Source: CAYWHE01 sp964458125 (GTDB lineage Bacteria > Bacteroidota > Bacteroidia > AKYH767-A > OLB10). From it: 35,343 nt of DNA. The notes beneath the pieces were generated by a model. It was not told the DNA's origin. It worked only from the letters and a program-made list of their open reading frames with translations, and made no database searches. How positions within the stretch are numbered: the first letter of the stretch is position 1; every line of letters begins with the position of its first letter. The position numbers and the translations under genes are program-made. Location: positions 1-35,343 of the forward strand of contig CAYWHE010000009.1 of the NCBI GenBank assembly GCA_964458125.1, written 5' to 3'. Below are positions 32,801-35,343 of this stretch, piece by piece.

Positions 32801-33635
32801 TTCCATATCGGCAGGCACATACACCCTAACGGTTACAGATGCGGCCGCATGCATCAAAGTGAATACATTCACGGTTACACAACCTGCGACCAAACTTGTC
32901 ATCAATACCAATAAAACGAATGTCCGGTGCCCGGGCGCCTCAACAGGAACCGCTAAAGTAGCGCCCTCCGGTGGAAACAGCCCCTACACCTTTGCCTGGA
33001 ATACCGTTCCGGTAAACACCACCTCTGCAGTTTCCGGTCTTGCGGCAGGTGTTTATACCTGCACCGTTACCGATTCCAATTCCTGTTCAAAAACCGTTAC
33101 CATCACCATCACCGAACCACCTGCATTTTCGGTTTTCCAGACCCAGACCAATGTTTCGGTCTTTGGCGGTAATAACGGAAGCGCCACTGTTTCGGTTACC
33201 GGTGGAACACCCGGGTATTCCTATTACTGGAACTCAGTTCCTATCCAGACCACCCTTACGGCTACCGGGCTCACAGCAGGTACCTATAAATGCAAGATTA
33301 CCGATTCCAAAGGTTGTGTAATCAAAGTGACTTTTATCATTACTCAGCCGCCTCCAAGACATGGAAATCATGACCAAGTGGCCGATCTTCAACTCCACAT
33401 TCATCCCAATCCGACAAGCGGAATAATTCAGCTCGGATTTGTTTCGGATAAGCGACAGCCCTGCAGGATGTCGCTGGTTGATTTCACAGGGCGAACGGTA
33501 TTGGAACGGGATTTCGAATCAGAACCCGGTACCAATAACAGGATATTAGACTTCAGCGCTTATCCAAAAGGGGTTTATATGTTACAGCTTAAATTGGACA
33601 GCGGTTTTTACAAAAAAATGATTGTCATTCAATAA
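26859..33635 (+). CDS. Giant SprB-repeat surface protein 2 (2258 aa), T9SS cargo
   Basis: Signal peptide to about residue 36 (a second ATG at 26883 would give a shorter one). Two tandem nidogen-like sandwiches follow (40-240 and 241-435), both with GISLQ/GTSLQ-x-LSSP, LTNIGF, QFSVSSNG and RILVVEWNV. Next come an Ig-like domain (about 440-540) and a third nidogen-like domain (555-740) that is close to the one in giant protein 1. Twelve SprB repeats follow from residue 796; the first eleven (796-1624) have the cysteine pattern. Then come an Ig-like domain (about 1702-1790), an acidic Cys-rich metal-binding module (1792-1860), four more repeats, and a sorting domain (about 2175-2258, LHIHPNPTSGIIQLGF). 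Function is inferred as adhesin or surface filament. It has its own intergenic region and terminator, so it is a separate transcription unit. Confidence 0.9.
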   Translation: MNNLKFQFMPPLNNFAKVLLAIVVFFSLAQKNATGQANQYAFSTSGGISLQTLSSPAVLIGSGVDNSSSPLTNIGFNFDFGGSNYTQFSVSSNGLLCLGSVANSSGSINTATAAPYPVIMPLLDDLITGTDGNVQYQLLDTAPHRILVVEWNVKNCCVNNPANKRFQVWLFEGSNLIALVYGSGGLMLSAAVGIATGSSNFNGVITHNSSNSTVTAQDTNTVWPGNGRAYFFNCNASTAFHKFSTIQGTSLQSLSSPVTLFGPGNDDVSSVLTNIGFTFNMNGVNYSQFSVSSNGILTLGVQANFDFENSTNNIGTYPAIMPLFDDLNTASNGNIRYKLKGTAPNRILVVEWNVENCCGGTFNKTFQVCLFETSNIIMIIYGSGTAMASSTVGVANTDAHYTDVNTTDHTAFSNIFQDNNVDWPGTGRAYIFTPQCGAQCALTVSAAASASAVCPGSSTSLTATPAANNGSVTYLWQPGNLTGAVVNVSPLSATTYTVTATDAAPAGCTATATIQIGMLAVPVVNVSATPSSLCGPVAGSSQLLASPFPTCIQDYTVGSIPFNPLSGTETTVTLADDEVSSALPIGFNFSFYCSAVSTFYISSNGFITFNNGSSDGCCEGGSLPNGDPLLSNLVAGAWNDLDPSSQGTISYFTTGSPPFRKCVIKFANVAHLNTPNPVTFQIILYETTNFIEIHSTSIIGTGSPHTQGVENNGGLIATTTPGRNGQSFTAANDAYRFTPKATVSYNWTPAANLNSPFINNPVSSGLTANTIYTVTGTNASGCSSTATVLVQVKTVSASCSGSPVSCLAANTGTASVSASGGTAPFGYLWSNGGTTSSISNLVAGTYCVTVTDAAGCTGTCCYTVSPPLSVTASCSGTPISCAGGSNGSAFVTASGGTPGYSYAWSNGGTLSAISGLAPGTYCVTVTDINNCTATCCYIVTQPTTLLVSCSGNNVSCFGGNNGTVSAAGTGGTPGYSYTWSNGASTASISNLIAGNYCVTMTDLNGCTATCCYTVTQPANAVSVTCSGSNVSCFGGNNGSASAVAADGTPGYSYLWSNGNTTALITGLTAGLYCVTVTDANGCTVSSCYQVTQPNFPLSVTCGGTNILCFGNATGTVSLTVNGGTPAYSFAWSNGATTQNQAGLPAGTYCVTVTDAAGCTISCCYTVSQPSQLIASCSGTGTLCPGSGSGTASVIASGGRPGYTYLWSNGSTGLSILGLSAGTYCVTVTDDNGCTTSCCYTVSDPTPVSATCSGTAVSCFNGSNGTVSVLATGGTPGYTYNWSNGSTKQTPNFLAAGTYCVTVSDANGCTATCCYTVTQPALPLTAICSGTAVTCTGANNGNAAVNATGGTSPYLFAWSNGATNSSISGLDAGNYCVTVTDANGCTATCCFTVTQPSLPVSAFCSGIPVSCFGGSDGTASVTTGGGTPGYSYFWSNGGTSSSINGLPAGNYCVTVTDANGCTASCCYTVSGPASPLSASCLGTNLTCTGSADGTAAVTAGGGTPGYIYNWNNGATTASVSGLSAGNYCVTVTDANGCTATCCYSVSQPAFPLTASCSGTHVTCPGGNDGSASVSSTGGTPIYSYSWSNGGTNSSVSGLSAGNYCVTVTDANGCTANCCFVVTQPNALLISSTGSSICTGSSNGSISILVSGGTPAYNFAWNNGSSTQNQTGLVSGNYTVTVTDANGCTSSAAETVNAIPLPSVFTVTGGGTYCSVPGTGVLLGLSGSQNGITYQLQLNGNSNIGSPQPGNGNPLNFGLQTSIGNYTVMATDTISGCTNTMSGTVPVAVTAASNWYLDNDSDSYYAGSPVLACNSPGSGYTQTVTGGNDCNDSDPLINPGQAEICGNGLDDNCNGSIDEGCCNISLSGVVTNVSCTSVNNGSIQVTSSNSSGTASYTWSNGATTQDISGLTAGSYTVTVTYGPGCSQTQNFTVNQASSFGVNGVVTPVACKGASTGSILISMSGGIPPFTFLWNNGNTSQNRLSISAGTYTLTVTDAAACIKVNTFTVTQPATKLVINTNKTNVRCPGASTGTAKVAPSGGNSPYTFAWNTVPVNTTSAVSGLAAGVYTCTVTDSNSCSKTVTITITEPPAFSVFQTQTNVSVFGGNNGSATVSVTGGTPGYSYYWNSVPIQTTLTATGLTAGTYKCKITDSKGCVIKVTFIITQPPPRHGNHDQVADLQLHIHPNPTSGIIQLGFVSDKRQPCRMSLVDFTGRTVLERDFESEPGTNNRILDFSAYPKGVYMLQLKLDSGFYKKMIVIQ
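26976..28163 (+). repeat. Tandem N-terminal sandwich-domain duplication in giant protein 2
   Basis: Copy 1 starts at 26976 and copy 2 at 27579 (603 bp, 201 residues). Shared strings are FST, LSSP, LTNIGF, SQFSVSSNG/TQFSVSSNG, PVIMPLLDDL/PAIMPLFDDL, RILVVEWNV, and WPG-x-GRAY near the end. The units differ at many codons, so the duplication is not recent. Confidence 0.8.
29244..31730 (+). repeat. Eleven consecutive cysteine-patterned SprB repeats in giant protein 2
   Basis: Residues 796-1624, pitch 75-76 residues. In every copy I checked, the cysteines follow C-x6-C-x40-C-x8-C-x3-C-C, as in CSGTxxxC, then YCVTVTDANGC, then TATCCYTV. Copy 4 has Ser in place of the first Cys of the final pair. 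There are no gaps or other domains within the block. Confidence 0.88.
32232..32438 (+). other. Acidic Cys-rich metal-binding module (MopE-like) within giant protein 2
   Basis: Residues 1792-1860: WYLDNDSDSYYAG, then GNDCNDSDPLINPGQAEIC and GNGLDDNCNGSIDEGCC. The DxDxD-type acidic loops and the C-N-G-x-D-D-N-C-D/N-G-x-x-D-E-G pattern match the putative metal-binding motif found in MopE-like and thrombospondin-type-3-like proteins. Calcium binding is the usual expectation. Confidence 0.75.
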
Positions 33636-33647
33636 GTATTAACCTTT

Positions 33648-33685
33648 AAAAAAGACCCGTTCTTTCCCGAACGGGTCTTTTTTTT
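33648..33685 (+). terminator. Terminator after giant gene 2
   Basis: A 15-bp perfect stem (33648-33662 with 33669-33683; core GACCCGTTC / GAACGGGTC), loop TTTCCC, followed by a T run through 33685. It lies 12 nt after the stop codon. Confidence 0.92.
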
Positions 33686-33732
33686 GTTGATAAATAGCCT
33701 ACCTGCCGGGTTAACCATTTTTTATTAAACGC

Positions 33733-33740
33733 TATTTTTG
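33733..33740 (+). promoter_or_regulatory. -7 promoter element of aroC
   Basis: TATTTTTG, an exact TAnnTTTG match, 18 nt before the aroC ATG (33759). This implies a very short leader. There is no TTTG box at 19-21 nt upstream; the region there contains GGTTAACC. Confidence 0.5.
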
Positions 33741-33758
33741 TCTTCTTTATGATCCACT

Positions 33759-34838
33759 ATGGCGGGAAACAGTTTTGGAGAACTTTTCAGGATAACCACG
33801 TTCGGCGAATCGCATGGGCCTGCAATCGGAGTTGTTATTGATGGCTGTCCTCCGGGTTTAGCCCTGGATATTTCATTCATTCAATCCCAATTGGACAGAC
33901 GCAGGCCAGGGCAATCAGCACTGACTTCGCAGCGCAGGGAGCCGGACCGGGCCGAAGCGTTATCCGGCCTTTATGAAGGCAAAACAACCGGCGCCCCATT
34001 GGCTTTTATCATCCGGAATGAAGATCAGAAGCCTGCAGATTACGATTACATGAAGGAAGCCTTCAGGCCTTCCCATGCTGATTTTACTTATTATAAAAAA
34101 TACGGCATTCCCGATGTCAGTGGCGGAGGCCGTTCTTCGGCAAGGGAAACAGCGGCCAGGGTTATCGCAGGAGCAGTAGCCATGCAACTTCTTCACAAAA
34201 AAAAGATCCGGATTTTTGCTTTTGTTTCCCAGGTTGGGCCGGTACGACTTGATACCCACCCGGCAAAAATTAATTTTAATGAGACGGAGAAGAATCTGGT
34301 TCGTTGCCCGCATCAGCCTACGGCTCAGAAAATGATCCGTCTGATAGAAGAAACCCGGAAAAGTGGAGATACGCTTGGCGGCATCGTTTCCTGTGTGATC
34401 AGGGGGGTTCCTCCCGGGCTTGGCGAACCGGTATTTGATAAATTACAGGCCGACCTGGCCAAAGCCATGATGAGCATTAATGCCGCACATGGATTTGAAT
34501 ACGGGGATGGTTTTATCAGCGCAACCATGAAGGGATCCGAACACAATGATGCCTTTGTCCGAAAGGGAAACAGGATTACCACCCTGAGTAATCATTCAGG
34601 AGGCATACAGGGCGGCATTTCCAACGGGCAGGAAATTATTTTCCGGGTGGCCTTCAAGCCTGTTTCCACGATCATGCTTGAACAACAATCGGTTGACAGG
34701 AAAGGAAAAAATATCCTGATCAAAGGCAAAGGCCGTCATGACCCCTGTGTGGTACCCCGCGCCGTTCCAATCGTGGAATCCATGGCTGCATTGGTCCTGG
34801 CCGATCATTACCTTCGCAATAAAACGATCCGACTTTAA
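33759..34838 (+). CDS. aroC: Chorismate synthase
   Basis: A 359-residue enzyme of normal length. It converts 5-enolpyruvylshikimate-3-phosphate to chorismate using reduced FMN, the last common step to aromatic amino acids and folate. Signature 1 is GESHG at residues 16-20 with the catalytic His19. Signature 2 is GGGRSSARETAARVIAGA from residue 122. The C-terminal signature RHDPCVVPRAVPIVESMAALVLADH is complete. The start codon gives the typical MAGNSFGELFRITTFGESHG. It has its own promoter after the giant-gene terminator, so it is unlinked to the surface proteins. The AsmA-like gene follows after 56 nt. Confidence 0.96.
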   Translation: MAGNSFGELFRITTFGESHGPAIGVVIDGCPPGLALDISFIQSQLDRRRPGQSALTSQRREPDRAEALSGLYEGKTTGAPLAFIIRNEDQKPADYDYMKEAFRPSHADFTYYKKYGIPDVSGGGRSSARETAARVIAGAVAMQLLHKKKIRIFAFVSQVGPVRLDTHPAKINFNETEKNLVRCPHQPTAQKMIRLIEETRKSGDTLGGIVSCVIRGVPPGLGEPVFDKLQADLAKAMMSINAAHGFEYGDGFISATMKGSEHNDAFVRKGNRITTLSNHSGGIQGGISNGQEIIFRVAFKPVSTIMLEQQSVDRKGKNILIKGKGRHDPCVVPRAVPIVESMAALVLADHYLRNKTIRL

Positions 34839-34894
34839 AATACACGCTCCGGCTAAACGTTACTTGACGTTACTTTACTTTATATAGAAAAATC

Positions 34895-35343
34895 ATGATT
34901 AAAAGAATTATTCTCATCATCCTGGCTGTACTCTTTATACTATTCATCACGGTCCTCGCCCTTCCCTTTATTTTCAAAGATAAAATTCTTAAAAAAGTCA
35001 AAACCGAAATCAACAACACCTTGGAAGCAAAAGTGAATTTTGATGATTTTGATCTGACCCTGATCAGCAGTTTCCCGGATTTCACCCTGACTCTGGAAAA
35101 CCTGGTCATCACCGGAAAGGGTGAATTTAATGGGGACACCCTGACATCCATAAAAACAATTTCATTTGGAGCGGACCTGATGAGTATTATCCGTGGCGGC
35201 ACCATCCGGGTGAATGAACTGCGCCTGCAAGAGCCTTACCTAAACCTGCTGGTTCACCAAAACGGCAAAGCCAACTGGGATATCAGCAAACAGGCACCTG
35301 CAACTGCCCCCGGAGAGCAGGAAAAATCCTCTTTCAGTATGAA
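34895..35343 (+). CDS. AsmA-family protein, N-terminal part (cut by window end)
   Basis: The frame is open from ATG 34895 to the last base (149 codons, no stop). Residues 1-27 are an uncleaved hydrophobic anchor (MIKRIILIILAVLFILFITV). The rest fits the AsmA N-terminus: FKDKILKKVKTEINNTLEAKVNFDDFDLTLISSFPDFTLTLENLVITG, then SFGADLMSIIRGGTIRVNELRLQEPYLNLLVHQNGKANWDI. AsmA-like proteins are inner-membrane-anchored periplasmic bridges of beta-taco fold, now linked to lipid transport to the outer membrane. It may be co-transcribed with aroC (56-nt gap, no terminator seen). Confidence 0.88.
   Translation, partial: MIKRIILIILAVLFILFITVLALPFIFKDKILKKVKTEINNTLEAKVNFDDFDLTLISSFPDFTLTLENLVITGKGEFNGDTLTSIKTISFGADLMSIIRGGTIRVNELRLQEPYLNLLVHQNGKANWDISKQAPATAPGEQEKSSFSM

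Noticed and set aside
19167..33321. Many antisense or frame-shifted open frames inside the giant genes, e.g. 19167-19799 minus and 30420-30722 minus
   Set aside because: They lie opposite repeat codons poor in stops, are Gly/Arg or Pro/Leu biased, and have no recognisable domain or separate start signals.
34857..34887. TTGACG ... TATATA upstream of the AsmA-like gene as an E. coli-type promoter, and the short ACGTTACTT direct repeat
   Set aside because: The spacing is too short, the phylum uses a different consensus, and the repeat is only two short copies.
34870..35205. Minus-strand frame 34870-35205
   Set aside because: It is antisense to a convincing AsmA N-terminus with a membrane anchor on the plus strand.
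1..35343. tRNA, rRNA, riboswitch or replication origin
   Set aside because: No cloverleaf, rRNA motif, known aptamer core or DnaA-box cluster was seen by eye; a covariance-model scan was not possible.

Overview
The window looks like a chromosomal segment of a free-living member of the Bacteroidota. Three things point that way. Five predicted secreted proteins carry type IX secretion (T9SS) C-terminal sorting domains, two of them giant SprB-repeat proteins. The gene order bamD - rpb6/omega - coaBC - DUF4835 (PorD-like) - recN is one I know from this phylum. Several promoters match its TTTG / TAnnTTTG consensus. FabI, the omega-like subunit and the 40-residue lysine/alanine histone-like protein are also of Bacteroidota type. 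A genus cannot be named from sequence alone. No tRNA, rRNA, insertion sequence, phage gene or CRISPR array is visible.

Layout. 1-905: the 3' part of a T9SS cargo gene and its terminator. 980-9004: a minus-strand block of housekeeping genes: patatin-like phospholipase, tandem universal stress protein, FabI, then bamD, rpb6, coaBC, DUF4835/porD and recN. A strong minus-strand terminator sits between rpb6 and coaBC, so this conserved cluster is probably at least two transcription units. 9144-10637: a PLP-dependent alpha-oxoamine synthase (serine palmitoyltransferase-like) and a tiny histone-like gene. 11061-14865: two secreted fibronectin-III/sorting-domain proteins and a GNAT acetyltransferase, meeting an HNH endonuclease gene end to end. 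15424-16195: an intergenic region with divergent promoters and a secreted DUF4440-like protein preceded by a four-copy YTTAAC array at helical spacing. 16226-18321: a two-gene minus-strand operon (multi-spanning GT-C-like membrane protein and DUF4442 protein).

18586-33635 is the dominant feature: a small secreted protein followed by two giant surface proteins of 2466 and 2258 residues. Both have a signal peptide, globular beta-sandwich modules at the N-terminus, 17 and 16 SprB-type repeats, and a T9SS sorting domain. The arrays contain three repeat classes in the same N-to-C order in both proteins. One class has an invariant six-cysteine spacing. In the first giant two adjacent SprB repeats are each interrupted at the same place by a jelly-roll domain. 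These are probably surface adhesins or gliding-type filaments; that role is inferred from SprB. The window closes with chorismate synthase (aroC) and the start of an AsmA-family gene.

The strongest leads are the cysteine-patterned SprB class, the nested domain insertion, the shared subtype order of the two giants, and the YTTAAC array. I found no complete new defence or mobile system.
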